The notes under the pieces: generated by a model
The model's database searches: none
What the model saw: only the letters and a program-made list of their open reading frames with translations
Told to the model about the DNA's origin: nothing
Shown: piece after piece, positions 43,646 to 55,824 of the stretch
Numbering within the stretch: the stretch's first letter is position 1
Layout of the letters: every line of letters starts with the position of its first letter
NCBI RefSeq assembly: GCF_002775205.1
Contig: NC_036460.1
Location: forward strand, 20,850,751-20,914,750
Source: Xiphophorus maculatus
Taxonomy: Eukaryota; Chordata; Actinopteri; Cyprinodontiformes; Poeciliidae
DNA length: 64,000 bases
Reading direction: 5' to 3'
Translations under genes and position numbers: made by a program

Positions 43646-44983
43646 TCAGAGATAAACGTCCATGGTGTTGAGGATCATCTGACGGCACAGAGGACAGTTC
43701 TGCTGGTAAATGGGCTGCCTCAGAAGGATGTTGGTGCAGTCCCTACACAAGCAGAGGTGTCTGCACGGCAGCAGCACCACTGTCTTGGTGCAGTCCTGAC
43801 AAATAACACACTTTTTTCTCTCCTCCTGCTCTTTTAACAGAGTAAGCAGACTTTCGGCAGGCAGAAGTTTGCCGTCTTTGCCTAAAGATGAAGATGACGA
43901 TGTCCTTAGTGATCCATCGGAACTCGATGAAGGCAAATCCTGCAGTTCCTGGTGGGCTCCGTCTCCCGCTCTTCCATCTGGTGGGTCCCGCTGCTCCTCC
44001 CCGGTGTCGCCGTCTCCTCTCCCTCTGTTGGAATTGTCGATTTGGAGCAATGTCCGCATCACCAGGCGCAGAACAGACAGCTGCTGCCAAAACATCCTCT
44101 CCCGCAGGTAGAGATGTCGAAACCTCCTCTGTAGGTGCTGCATGTTTCTGCGTAGAGAACGTGGCGTGCTCCACAGGACCGTGAAGCGCAGCCACAGAGT
44201 CCCATAAAGTCTCCGCAGAGCACGGAAGGAGTTCACGTACACCAAAATGTGCACAGCTGCTTGTCGGCTCAGTCTGGGGTTCAAGTAGGCAGTGGTCATC
44301 AGAGCAATGGTGATGGTAAGCAGGAGGCCGTAGATGTTCAGGATGAAGATGGAGATGAACATGTGGACGAGGGAGGCAATAAAATCCAGAAGCACTTTAC
44401 AAGGAGACCACAGAAATGCCGACGTCCCGACCAGGCTGCTGTACAGGAAGGTGAAGAAGGTCAGGGTGAGCTCCAGCGCCTTCTGCAGTGGACTGGACAC
44501 CGTCTGCCACACACCCACAGCTGCCGAGTAGATGTTCTGGGTGGCGATGAGGGCAAAGTTCACCACCGTGTTTGTGAAGTAAACCACCAGGCTGACAGCG
44601 ATGCCACAGCCCTCCAAGACTGACACCAAACCCCTGCACAGGTGCTCCTTCCCCCGCAGCAGGACGTGCATGGACAGGTAGCCCACCATCTTCAGACTCT
44701 CCAGGAGCCCCTCCAGGGCCAATAGTGCGCTGCCCAACAGGGTGACTGCCCCGTGGGCCAGGCTTGATGTCGTTTCTGCCATGTGCATGGTGGACAGCAG
44801 GAGGAGGTTCCCCATCTGCAGCAGAAGGTTAGTGATCAGGGTGGGGAGGTTGGTGATGAAGGCGACGATCGCCAGGAGAGTCTTCACCACGGTGTGTACG
44901 ATCAGAAAGTTCAGGTCCAACAGTAACCCGGCAACATCCAGGCATCTCCCCACAGTGGATATCACAACGTTCACCAGCCCCAT
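43646..44983 (-). CDS. rnf26: E3 ubiquitin-protein ligase RNF26, single exon
   Basis: ER membrane RING E3 ligase; in mammals it anchors the perinuclear vesicle cloud through SQSTM1 and modifies STING. 445 residues (human 433). About the first 250 residues are strongly hydrophobic with several membrane segments (for example TLLAIVAFITNLPTLITNLL and MFISIFILNIYGLLLTITIA). Next come a basic region rich in Arg (RRNMQHLQRRFRHLYLRE) and an acidic/Ser-rich linker. The C-terminal RING is at 392-433: C392-x2-C395, C407-x-H409, C413-x2-C416, C430-P-L-C433. The end NTMDVYL matches the family tail. The ATG sits just before the first hydrophobic stretch. Intronless as in mammals. Oriented head to head with the mcam-like gene, about 9 kb away. 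Confidence 0.96.
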   Translation of the reverse strand: MGLVNVVISTVGRCLDVAGLLLDLNFLIVHTVVKTLLAIVAFITNLPTLITNLLLQMGNLLLLSTMHMAETTSSLAHGAVTLLGSALLALEGLLESLKMVGYLSMHVLLRGKEHLCRGLVSVLEGCGIAVSLVVYFTNTVVNFALIATQNIYSAAVGVWQTVSSPLQKALELTLTFFTFLYSSLVGTSAFLWSPCKVLLDFIASLVHMFISIFILNIYGLLLTITIALMTTAYLNPRLSRQAAVHILVYVNSFRALRRLYGTLWLRFTVLWSTPRSLRRNMQHLQRRFRHLYLRERMFWQQLSVLRLVMRTLLQIDNSNRGRGDGDTGEEQRDPPDGRAGDGAHQELQDLPSSSSDGSLRTSSSSSLGKDGKLLPAESLLTLLKEQEERKKCVICQDCTKTVVLLPCRHLCLCRDCTNILLRQPIYQQNCPLCRQMILNTMDVYL

Positions 44984-44999
44984 GGTGAATTTAACCGGT

Positions 45000-45560
45000 T
45001 ACCTGTCCGAGTTCAGAGGTGGTCTCCATGTGCATTCTGGCTGAATCTCAGTAACATCAACGTTACATCTTGTACGGTACTTTACTTCTGTGTTAGCGTC
45101 GTCTGCCCCGGTACTACAGTACACCATTTCACTTCATGAAACAAAAATCCGTGTTTTTTTGCGTGTTATCAAAGTCTTCTGCTGGCTGAAAGGACGCGAT
45201 ATCATTACAAACACACGCGTTTACAGAAGCGGATGTTTGGTTTCAAACCGTTGGCACTTCCGTTTGTTTTCCTGGTTTCGCTTTAGCTTTGTGGTCCTAA
45301 TGCGATCCAGAAAGGCTTTCTGGGTTGAACGGTAAGGTCCCGGAATATGTAGAACCTGGAAAGAGGTTGAACAAAACCAGATAGAATCAGAAAATAAACC
45401 CCACAGCAATATTTAAGGCGTTTATAGTCGTTATCAACTCCGCCATACTTGTTTTGGTCACGTCAGCTGACCTCGCTTCTGGGCATGGGAATTTCGACTC
45501 TCTTCCGGGATCTACACCATTTGGCTCAGCTCAGTAAAAAGAATCGATTCTTCTGTATTT
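45000..45560 (-). promoter_or_regulatory. rnf26: Candidate rnf26 5' UTR and promoter region
   Basis: More CpG than the surroundings. Contains GGTCACGTCAGCTGACC (45456-45472, an inverted GGTCA pair around a CRE-like CACGTCAG) and CTTCCGGGA (ETS type, about 45,501). The position upstream of the rnf26 ATG fits its promoter. The + strand frame at 45449-45667 looks like chance coding. No TSS data. Confidence 0.4.
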
Positions 45561-47455
45561 TACTGCGTTTGAAACTGGGTTTTCCTGAAAAAGAAGAAGA
45601 CGACGAAGAAGAAAACAATTCCTTAACATTTCCGTCACATTATTCTGATGAATTGTTTTCACTTTAGTAGTTGTAATGATGAGACAAAACCAACAGCGAC
45701 TGGATGGTAACTAACATGAAACAGAAGTTAAGAGAAACACAATAGAATTAGAGCCATTTTAAGCTGTTGATGTTATTGCATTTTGTCAGCACAAGAGGGA
45801 GTAAAAAGCTGCCTGACACCTATTTAATCCAGGTGTAATAGTGTTCAGGTACGTAGACCGAGAACAGTTGCTATACTTTTTGCAATTTAATCTGTTACTC
45901 AGTGTGTAACAGATTCCAATTGGACAAAAAAACTTTTTATATAATAAATGTACATCTATCTGTTAGTCAAAGCCATTTAAAACTGATTAGAAAAACTAAA
46001 TTCTTCACCATCTGCATCTGAATGGAAAGAGCCTGAAGGACGATTGCAACATCTTGTCAGAAATACAATATATTTCACTGTTAATAAAGTAATAGTCATT
46101 AGTATATATTACGTTTTAATAGAAATATTAAATGTTGTGATAATATTAAAGGTGAGTAGGCCTTCCATGCAGACATGCAGATGTCTAAGATTCAAATTGA
46201 TATAAAATACAGTAGGCTTTCAATTACATAGGAAAAATGGAACAATTTGTGACTCAAATTGTTACAAACTGACTAAGTTTACATTGAAAAAAGTTTACAT
46301 TTTGTCATTGTAAACTTTACACTTTGTAAAGGGAATTGTGACTCATTGTGTAAAGTTAACGGGACACACTTTACGCTTTGTAAAAATTACCTTTACATTA
46401 AAACGCTTTAGAAAAACCATTGTGGAAAACAATAACCGTAGACAATACAACTTTATTATATATTTTAAGTTATAAAACTGCCAGTAATGTCCCATTACCT
46501 ACTTAGGTAAATAACAGCTAATTTCATCTAACTACATAATTCTACCACTGATATTTTTATTAATCAAACTTACTAAAGAACGCTAGAGGAATAAACTTGT
46601 GGAGCTTTGTGAGATAATGACTTGAGTTCACATTGATTCTATGACTAAGAAGAACATGAATATATTGTCCCATTACATCAGCAACTCTTGCGACAATGCA
46701 ACAGAAAAAGCTTTACAATCCAGAACAATTTGAACTGTACTTCCTTCCTTGTCCAAGCCTCAGCATTGAGCTTCTTTCTTACAGCGGGAAACCGATACCA
46801 TCATGGGAAATTCCGTTCTGGACCTTTGCATGGATGACAAACAGCAATTGTTTTAAATCCTAATAGTGCCAATGGGGATGCATAGGAGGAGTGCATGAAG
46901 CTATAAAAGGTGTGGATACATTTTTTTTTTGTCTCTCGCTAAGAGCTTTAAGACCTACTCCTTTTATGGTATCTGTCATTATGGTCAGCCAGCAGGCCAG
47001 GGGTCAGCTTCCTCTGTTTGTTTTCTGCTCAACCAAACCCTTCCTCTCTAAAACGATGAGGAGTTCAAAGGTATGCTGTCTTAAACCGAATTTGTGGTGT
47101 TAAACTTTAAATTCTTGATGAAGACTAACATTAAAAGACATTTCGATCAATTGAAGAAGAAAGCAAAAATTTTTCTTGTTTTGAATCCGCACCTCAGCCA
47201 TTTAAAGGCGTTCATTTTGTGTCGAAAACTTTAAAAAAAACATTGCGTGAAAACCAGCCAAGGATGAAAAGGAGATAGTTGGACAAAGCCAAGGATATTT
47301 GGATGAGTAATTTACTGCATTTGGACTTTGATACCCTCTGAGACACTTCCACTCACAGAGGAGAGCATCCTCCTCTTTGTCTGCTTCTCAGCTTCCTGCA
47401 AGTGACTCAAAGTTGCACTGTATCAGTTATAGTAACAGTCCAGCTGGCAGTAAGT
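45561..47455. other. Intergenic, AT-rich
   Basis: No gene is visible. Contains a 10-bp hairpin at 45889-45915 and a cluster of TTTAC/GTAAA inverted motifs at 46,265-46,400. Confidence 0.6.
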
Positions 47456-47459
47456 CAAG

Positions 47460-47935
47460 TAACGTTTATTTGTGGAGTCCGTCTCAGCAACAACAGGTCA
47501 AAGTGCTTTACATGTTAAAAATGTAACCAATTATGTTGACGACAGCAAACTAGCAACAGACATTACATTAGACTTGATCCAGAAGACCTCAGCGGTCTGG
47601 GAGGTTGATACAGTAAAAACAAGTCTTCAGTGTATTTCAGAGTTAATCTGTTCAGTAATTTATAAACTAACAAAAATATTTTAAAGTCTATTCTCTGACA
47701 TACAGGGATCCAGAGGGAGGACTTTAGAACTGGTGTTATGTGCTACATGCTCATAGTTTCAGTGAGAATGTGAGCAGCAGCATTCTGGATCAGCTGCAGC
47801 TGGAGGATTGACTTCTTAAGCAGACCTGTGATCAGACTAATGCAGTAATCAAAATGACTAAAGATAACATCAAATATATGGACATATAAGTACTGATGTC
47901 TATCACATTTGGTCATGTTACAAAACTTCAATATA
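47460..47935 (-). mobile_element. L2-like LINE 3' portion (minus strand)
   Basis: The minus strand reads F-S-H-F-D-Y-C-I-S-L-I-T-G-L then LLKKSILQLQLIQNAAAHIL (about 47,770-47,900), then H-I-T-P-V-L-K-S near 47,740, a reverse-transcriptase C-terminal signature. It continues to the TTTATTTGTGGAG-type 3' end near 47,465. Stops interrupt it. Confidence 0.78.
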
Positions 47936-47939
47936 TTTC

Positions 47940-48415
47940 ATTAGGATACTAAGTAATATATATCATCACATACTAATGGATAATTGTGAAGTAAAAAAAA
48001 CCATAATACATGTGCAGGTGTGTGTTTGTGTCACCCCTAAGAAAAATAATAATCATGCATGGTTTTAAAGTTTATTTACAATCTGAAAAGTGTGGTGTGT
48101 GTTTGAATCCTGAAAGAGCAAAATGTAGAAATGCTCTTTGGAAGATCACACAAGTCTCAATTTTTTTTGTTTTTTTTTGATGAATTTAAAAGTTTTTCCA
48201 GCATTTAATTCCATCCATTCAACACCGCAACACTTCTCTGTCCCTGCTAAGGAAACGTATTACCACATCATGATGCTGCCACCACTTTGTTTCACCATTG
48301 GGAAATTATGCTCAGGGAGATGTGCACATAAAATCCAAATAAAATACAATGAACATAGGGATGTAACATAAACCTTTATAACGTAGTGGTATCAATATTT
48401 TTGTAATGCACTGCA
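47940..48415. mobile_element. DNA transposon remnant (TTGCAAAAG family)
   Basis: Contains AATCTGAAAAGTGTGG near 48,080, ATCATGATGCTGCCACCAC near 48,268, ACATAAAATCCAAATAAAATAC near 48,325 and the right terminus TTTTGTAATGCACTGCAT. Same family as the copies above, and inserted next to the LINE fragment. Confidence 0.6.
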
Positions 48416-48419
48416 TATT

Positions 48420-51400
48420 TCTGCAGACTGTGGTCAAACCAATACACACATATAATCAGAACAAGCTTCTTTACTGGTTACATAGTTTTATGAAGCAGTT
48501 CTTGCACAGGCCGCTTTCTCCATAGTTTGAAAAATCTGTGGCTTTTGCCATCGCATTAGGCTGATCTTCTGTTCCCAGATGTTGCAGTTTATTTTGGGAT
48601 GTGATGATGTTTTTGGCTGCTGATCAGTACACCAGTTTCACATAAACTTACATCTAGTTCAGATCCAGTGCGAGAGGGTTTTGGCCGACTCTGGGGAAAA
48701 AAACATACAAACTCCACACAGTAGAAATCAGCAGAGTGCAGACCGGTCCAGACCCAGAGGACGACCCTGAATTCCTCTCAAATTTCTCCATCTCTACTGC
48801 GCACTCAGAAGCAGTGACTGAAAGAAGACAGAGAGTAGAAGGTGAAGTTAAGGAAGCAGTGATGGCTTCCTTAACTCCAGAGAGATACCGAGGGGAGGAC
48901 TAAGAATGTCGAGGGTCCCGCAGTGTGACATTCCTGCCTTCTCGGGGCTTTGTTTGTGCATCTGCAGGATGTTCAACAGTTTGCAGGCAGCAGCAGCAGC
49001 TTCCTGCTCAATGACGCATAACGCAGCATCTGTAAAGCAGCAGCAAATTAATTATTTCATTAAAAACATCTGTTTGAAGTGTCTTCTTGTCACTCACAAA
49101 CCTCTAATGTCTTTATAAGTTTCTTATTCTTGAGACGAAAGCCAACGTGGCCTCTTATTAGAACCAATGACAATGTTGTTTATTTTCAATGTAAACAGTT
49201 TTCAGTTTTTCTGAACTGAAAAATAATTATTAGGTACATTTTAGGCTATAAAAAATAATTAAGTTTTTATTGTGTTGTTTGTATTTCTATATTCCTGTTA
49301 TATTCGTAATGCTGCAGTATGTAACGTTCATGAAAAAATTAGTTAATGTGTGAAAGAACTGGTCTCCTTCACCTCCTTCCTGAGATATTATTGGCGTCTG
49401 AAGAAAAATTTGGCTCTTGACCAAAAACAACCAAACACAGCCAGGAGAAAGGTCTTAGCGCTGTCAATCATGCCTGTGTATTCCCAGTTCAGTGTGCTAA
49501 TGGTGGAGAAACAACTTACTGTTGCTGGAAAACCATTTATCAGCTGTCATCGGTGGCCATGGTAACCAGTCTGGGAGAAGACGGAGGAGCTTGATTTTTT
49601 CAGAGGTGATCAGTCTCATACCATACGGTCACGATATAGTGACAGTTTTAACACATATGTAAAAAAGAAAACTGTTTTCAAAAAGTTACATACTGCAGCT
49701 TTAATGTAGACAAAGGTGTTCCACAGAGATCGGTCCCGGAGTTACTCTTATTGATTTACATCTGAACTATTAGAAGAAACAAAACTTAATCCATGGAAAG
49801 TGTTTGATTGGTCTTGACTCTCCAACATGCTGATCACTTCACATTTATCTTGTCTTTTTCCAAGCTAAAGTATTTCATCTTGTATGTTGTCATTTTATGT
49901 TCTGTTTAATACCAAACTATACTCAGAATGACACATGGGAGAAACATATCAGTGGGTTAATTTATTGTGATTAATGCCATTACAACATGTAATCACCATG
50001 GAGAGGCAATGCGAAATTCTCTGCCACTGCGGTTATCACAGTGTCTCTTTGTCCCACTCCCCGCTGTTGTGACGGAGTTTAACAGAAATTCAGATTTCTC
50101 TCCCACTCCTCCCTCCAGCTCCCTCAATCAACTGGTGCCCTCTCAAATCCCCCACGTCTACTGGAGCGACTCGTACAATAGCCGTCTCTCATCCTCGGCA
50201 GGCGGAGGATCCCCAAAACAAGTTGCTCTTGGGTCTGGGCTGAGTGGCTTGGAAAGAATGACTTCTTTTCCTCCCTTTCCTTCCTTTAGTCTTTCCTTAG
50301 CCTATGAGCACAGCACTGTGAACTCCGGTAGGATAAACAAGAAGATTTATCGTCATTCTCCGATGAGTGGTCGGGACACTGAAATCAGGAGCTGAAGTTT
50401 CAGAAGGGCAAGGGTCAGGAGCAGAGACAAGTGTTAATTTAAACATTTTATTTTTGACATTAGCCCTGTAACAGTACTAACAAAAAAACATTACAAACAA
50501 TGATCTAGATTTTGTTTTTGTTATTCTAATTAATTCTTTTCAAATTTTCAATCTGATTACAAAAAGAAAGGTTTTTGACTCAGTTGCTCATACCTATGCT
50601 AAGACAAAAAGTTGAGGTTTCTCTTAATGTCAGCTGGTTTGATAATGTTCCTTCAAGTGAACGGCACTCTATTTATGAAAGCACAAATAATTCTTCTAGG
50701 TACTTTACTGCAGCTCCTCAGGGATTGGCTCTGGGACCACTCTTATTTCATTTTCCAACAAGTATAACATGCAAAATCTTAGTTTAATACTCACAAAACT
50801 GTGAGTATTAAACTTTCTGGTTCTTCACCAGACCCAGAGTGTAATTGTACTATATAGACTGATTTTAATACAACAGTAATACAGCTATTGGTATTCTCTA
50901 ATACAAAATAAAAATGCTTAGATATGCAGGGTCATGTGATTAGGTTAATGTTTCGAAACAAATACTGTTCAGCTTGATTATTTATCTTCAGCAGTCAATA
51001 AAAAGGTAAGATAGAACTTGACTTTTAAGAATTTAATCTTGCCTTTCTTTGATGGTTTAATAACTCTGTTTATGTCTACGATGGATTACGCTGCAAATCT
51101 TTCATATGGTCTAACAAATAGAGCCAGAGGTTCACCATGAACCACAAAAGTTAGATTTGTCAGTGTTTTTCTTCACGTCTTTTCTTGGTTCCTCCCTCTT
51201 TAGAGAACTGTATGTTATTGGACATGGTGGAAAAATTTAGTTCCTAAAGGACCAAATCCTGAACCCAACCAGGCTCAATGTTTCCTTGTTCATGTTTTGT
51301 GCTTTTGGCTTGTTTTTAACAATGAAATGCCTTGGTTAAAAAAAGTGAATAGACCAAGTGTTTAATCCCAAATAATTCACAGTTGTGCACAAAAGTTCCC

Positions 51401-54190
51401 AGAGTTAAACCTAAACATGAACAGTGTTCATAAATTGCACCTTGAATTTGTTAATTTAATTATTAACACAAACTAGATATTTGTCTGGAAAGCATATTAA
51501 TGTTTTCCCTCTTGTGAGTATGTAGGTTTATGAATGCCACTGTAAATGGTTCACGACTCTGCAGTCCTTGGGAACTTTGTGGGGGAGTGGACAGTGCTTG
51601 TTTCCTCTGCCTCATTCCCAAACCCAGCGGTCCTTGGGTATTCCCAACAGTCCTGTCCAGGATGTCATATTTAAAAAGGTTGAAAAGGGGACATTCTTGA
51701 AATTTGCTCATGTGGAATTTTAAGTGGAAAAAAAAAATCCCCCTTATGTCTGATTATTTACTCTAAGTTTCCTTCAGCCACTCCCGAGCTGCTTTTCTGA
51801 AGACTCCATCTTCGTTTACAGATTAGGTGGCAGAACAATGTGGCTGTTTTAGGAACTGTGAGTTTTCCTCAGTGAATTGCAAACTATAATAACTTTCCCT
51901 ACCAAGGAGGAAATGTAGTTTACATCCCTCTGTATTTTAACATATGGTTCTTTTAGCAGCAAGAAACAATTTTTGTTGGAAAGAAATTTCTGTTCTCTGG
52001 AAATATGTTTTCCTTTTTGTTTGAATGAAGTAACCTTTTTTTGATGATATGTAATAATCATATTTTCTAACAATGCATTTTGCATTTTACATTACATGAA
52101 TCTGTAAGCTATACTAATTAAAATGGATAGAAACAAGCAGTACTGTACTAACATATATCAGTTTACTGAAAATAGGAGTTTTACTTTTAGCTGAAATACA
52201 GAGATTTCATTATATGGTAGTGTGTCACAAAAGATTAGAATATTTTGTAAAAGTGCTATATTTCTTGCCAGTCATCTCTAAAAGTGAAATGGTAATTGTA
52301 TAGTGATTCATTACATTTAAATATTTTAAGTTTTATTCATTTGTTTTTTTGCATTTTTATTGATCGTAAAAACTAAAATTCAGTGTCTCAGAAAACTAAA
52401 ATATCATCAAAGTCATCCAAATTATCAAGAAACAAACATAGAGTGTAACATTTCACTCTATGTGTAATGATTCTACAGGAGTTTCACTTTTTAAGACGAC
52501 TGGAAAGAAATATGAAATTTTTACACATTATTCACATTTTTGCTGTCAGCAGTGAAGGTCCCAGAGATCAGCGTATAAAACACCTCGATCAGTCTTTTAT
52601 CTGTTTCCACATAGAGCAGTTCACTTCAGATCCCATCATGCTGTCAAACGCTGGTCTGTGTCCAACCCAGATCGTTCCTCAGGTGTGTTCAGTGGGTGAT
52701 TATGTCCACCAAAAACAAGTGTTGATCTGGCAGTGATTAAGTTATCTGAAATATTTTTAATTGCGTCCGTTCAGTAGTAACATTCATACACTCTGTTATG
52801 TACTGTTATCTTTATCTGAAAAAATATTATTTTGGGTTTTCAAACAAAAATGTGTGTTTTAGTTCAAATTTTACGTTAGAAGACAAAATATGTTTGCATT
52901 AATCGGTCAGAAAGTTTGTGATAGAAGTAAAATATCGTCTTTAAATTTGATTCTGCTACTGGATATGAACTTGAAGTTATACTTTCTTGATTTAATTCTC
53001 TGCACTGTAAAAAAAGAAAAAAGTCTCTAATTTATGGTAAAATACCAGCAGCTGTGTTTGCCAGGACTTTACCACATAAATACGGTAAAATTCATAAAGC
53101 AATCGACGTCCATGTGCTTACTGGTTGTGTGAGAATGAAAACTTGTGGAGTAAAATTCTGATTCAAAAATATTTTATTAATCCTAAAGGGAAATTAAATG
53201 TTGTTGTAACTCATTAAAAGATGTAAAAATGTGAGTTTTCAGACAATAAATATTCCAGATGTGTTTCACATGAATAAAAAAGAGGAAAATGTGAAAAAGC
53301 ACCACTGTTCAGTACAGTGTTGGACCTATGATGCTCTGGGAACTTTTCTCTTCCAGAAACTATGAGAAACATGTCGGCCTGCAGGGTTTGGTGAACCCTG
53401 AAACAAAATAACATTTCATATAGAAATTTGATGGCTACAGCCAATAAACTGAGAAGTGGATCATCGACCGTTGAAACCAGATATTTACATACACAGTAAT
53501 AAAAGGACAGGTTTGTCAGGTGGCCTTGGTTACATCAACATTAGATCTGGACTTTGACTTGGCCATAATGCGCTTTGATTTAAACTATTGTCTTCCAGGT
53601 TTGGTTGCATGTTTATGGTGGTTTTCCTCCTGGAAGGTGAACCACTGCCCCAGTTTCAAGTCTTCACATACTCTAATGGGTTTTTGTCCAGGATTTATCT
53701 TCTTTTAGAAGCTAGACTTACATAGGATCTTATTTTAATCTTTCTATTGTGCAAATTGACAGGCACACCTTCACCAGGTACTTCCTCGCCAGCAGGCGAT
53801 GCAATAAAAACCAAGCTCAGCCAGTCAATGATTACATGCGATTCAAAATCAAAGATCTTGTCTTTCCCCCTCTCAGCAGGGTGGAGGTTTCCTGTTGGTG
53901 AAAGTAAAGAAAGATAACCAAGATTTAGCACTTTCATTAAGGAAACGTTTGTGTTTCAGAAACAAAAAAAGGTGTGGCAAATCAGGCAGCAACTTGCTCG
54001 CATCATTTGTGTTTCCTCCCAGGCACCCGCCCTCCTCTCTGCCTGTCTTGCCCTCTCTCTCACCCAGTTGTTCCTCCTTCTTTTTATCCGCTGCAAAAGA
54101 TATCTAACTTGCCTGCTCAGTCAGCATTGGGACGAAAGCATGAGTCGGTTTAATTATTTCTAGAAAGTAGAAATAGTGCAGCTACAGGAG
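48420..54190. other. Intergenic DNA between rnf26 and the mcam-like gene
   Basis: Mostly featureless. Two short reverse-transcriptase remnants on the + strand, K-G-V-P-Q-R-S-V near 49,710 and A-P-Q-G-L-A-L-G-P-L-L-F near 50,715, show old LINE insertions. Perfect hairpins occur at 50781-50814 and 52436-52463. The 142-codon frame at 49967-50395 shows no domain. Confidence 0.6.
50565..50775 (+). mobile_element. LINE reverse-transcriptase fragment
   Basis: The frame from 50575 contains W-F-D-N-V-P-S-S-E-R then S-S-R-Y-F-T-A-A-P-Q-G-L-A-L-G-P-L-L-F, the conserved PQG-x-LGPLLF motif of non-LTR reverse transcriptases. It is truncated on both sides. Confidence 0.72.
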
Positions 54191-54192
54191 AG

Positions 54193-54446
54193 TTATAAAA
54201 GAACATCAGAGGCGGTGTAGCAGTAGATGAGCCTGGGAGAGTGTCTGAGTGCCTTCATCCCTTTCTTTTTGCAGTGGAGGAACTTTGTTCCTGTCTCCCT
54301 CCCTCTCTCTGCATCATCTGCCTCCTCACGCTGCTCCTCTCTCTCTCTCCCTCTCTGCTGTGTGCATTGAAGCAGTTCACCAAGTGAGGAGCAGACTTCC
54401 TCTAAACACACCTCAGCACACACATCTCTGCCTCCAATCGACCACC
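54193..54446 (+). promoter_or_regulatory. TATA-like promoter and 5' UTR of the mcam-like gene
   Basis: GTTATAAAAG at 54193-54202 is a good TATA-type box. The following 250 bp is rich in CTCTCT tracts and leads to a start codon in the strong context ACCACCATGG. The start site is inferred at roughly 54,225-54,230. Confidence 0.55.
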
Positions 54447-54513
54447 ATGGCCGTACGGGACGCTGCCTCTCCGCTGCTGCTGGGCCTGCTGTGCCTCCTT
54501 CACACCTGGGGAG
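54447..54513 (+). CDS. mcam: First coding exon (signal peptide) of a probable mcam (CD146) gene, partial
   Basis: 22 codons plus one base: M-A-V-R-D then ASPLLLGLLCLLHTWGG, a typical signal peptide, ending at a GTGAGT donor in phase 1, as in many immunoglobulin-superfamily genes including MCAM. The sequence alone does not identify the gene. The name rests on synteny: in human the neighbour of RNF26 on the side away from C1QTNF5 is MCAM, and the three orientations here are the exact inverse of the human order. MCAM is a cell-surface adhesion receptor of endothelium. Exon 2 is not in the window. Confidence 0.65.
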
Positions 54514-55824
54514 GTGAGTGAGTCGCTGCTGCTGGGTTTCAGGAAGGACTGGGCTGCTTTAGGAGGAATGGCAGCCAGGACTGCCTTGCAGGATTTCTAC
54601 ACAGACACGCCGCAAAGTGAATGAAAGCAAGAAGAACGCCTAACTCGGAGAGCATTTGTCACATTCGAGCATGACTTGTAATGAAGTTAAGACTAACTCT
54701 GTTGCTATTGTCTTAGCCACTGAAGGAAGCTGTTTATCTGCAAGAACAACTTTTCTGTTCCTATTTAACCTTAATTATTTTATCCACAATCTCAGGAATC
54801 CTTTACGCTCTTTTATTCCAGGCAGAAAACAGATTGAAGTGAAACACTTTGACTATTTTTTCCTGTTAATTTCAGTGCATTCCCTTTGCACAGAAGTCAT
54901 GTTGATACAATTCTGCTGCTTTTATCAACAGAGGACTAAATAGTCCAGTGGATGACATGAACAAGAGTCCGACTTGTTCACTTGTTGCATATGAACTTGG
55001 GAAGCTGCTTTGCATTAGTGATCAAGTTTCCATACTATCTGTTGCATGCTATCTGAAGTTCTGCTGGACTGCGTGTATTTTTAGCCAGCAGCAGCGCCCA
55101 CAGAGGTGCAGAATGAGGGAGATCTCTGTCTGCTCTCTGTCACTGTCCCAGCAGTGATCAAGTGGCTTCGGGCTTCCCGGGCAGCACAGAATTGCTCCAC
55201 TATGTTCCCTCCACTCTGAAACGCACGTCTGAACTTTATGTGGCGCTGTTCAGGCTCGGAGAGAGAGGGGGGTTTGACATGCTGTGAAATCTGCTCTCAT
55301 GTGTAGGAGTGCAGTGCCTTTTCTTTTAATAGAAAGTCCTGAGGTGTTTATAATTTTATGCATTCTTAAGCACAAGATTTACTCTTGGTTCTTTCTTCAA
55401 ACAGCGCAGGCCTTCCTGTCTTCATGGCTTCCCCTTTGACTCTCCTCACACCGTTACCTTTTCCTTATCCCTGTTTGTCACCAACCCCACAAGCCTTCCT
55501 CCTCCTCCTCCTCTTCTTCGTCCTTGATGTATTGTGCTGAACCTCTTTTTGAGTTCAGGCTATTGTCTGTGATCTCTTCGTGTTCTCGCTCCCGTTAGCA
55601 GGCCCGCTTCCTGGTCTTGTCCTTTGGTGACTTTCTGGCATCCTGAAGTCATTCATCACAAATACATAAATCCACGCAGCCATTCATTCTGTCATGCTAA
55701 TCAGTTTTGTGATCTCATGCGACTGCAGATAAAGAGTGTGAAGCTGTAAGCACATTTTGAAAGTTATTCATTTTTGGGCTGCAATTTGCGTAAAGAAAGA
55801 GACAAAATTTCGCTAGATGTTTTG

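Noticed and set aside
45449..45667. 72-codon + strand frame opposite rnf26
   Set aside because: Ends in a Lys/Glu/Asp simple-sequence run and has no homology I recognise. The region is better read as the rnf26 promoter.
49967..50395. 142-codon + strand frame in the rnf26-mcam interval
   Set aside because: Ser/Pro-rich without a recognisable motif. About one such frame is expected by chance at this base composition; no promoter or splice signal supports it.
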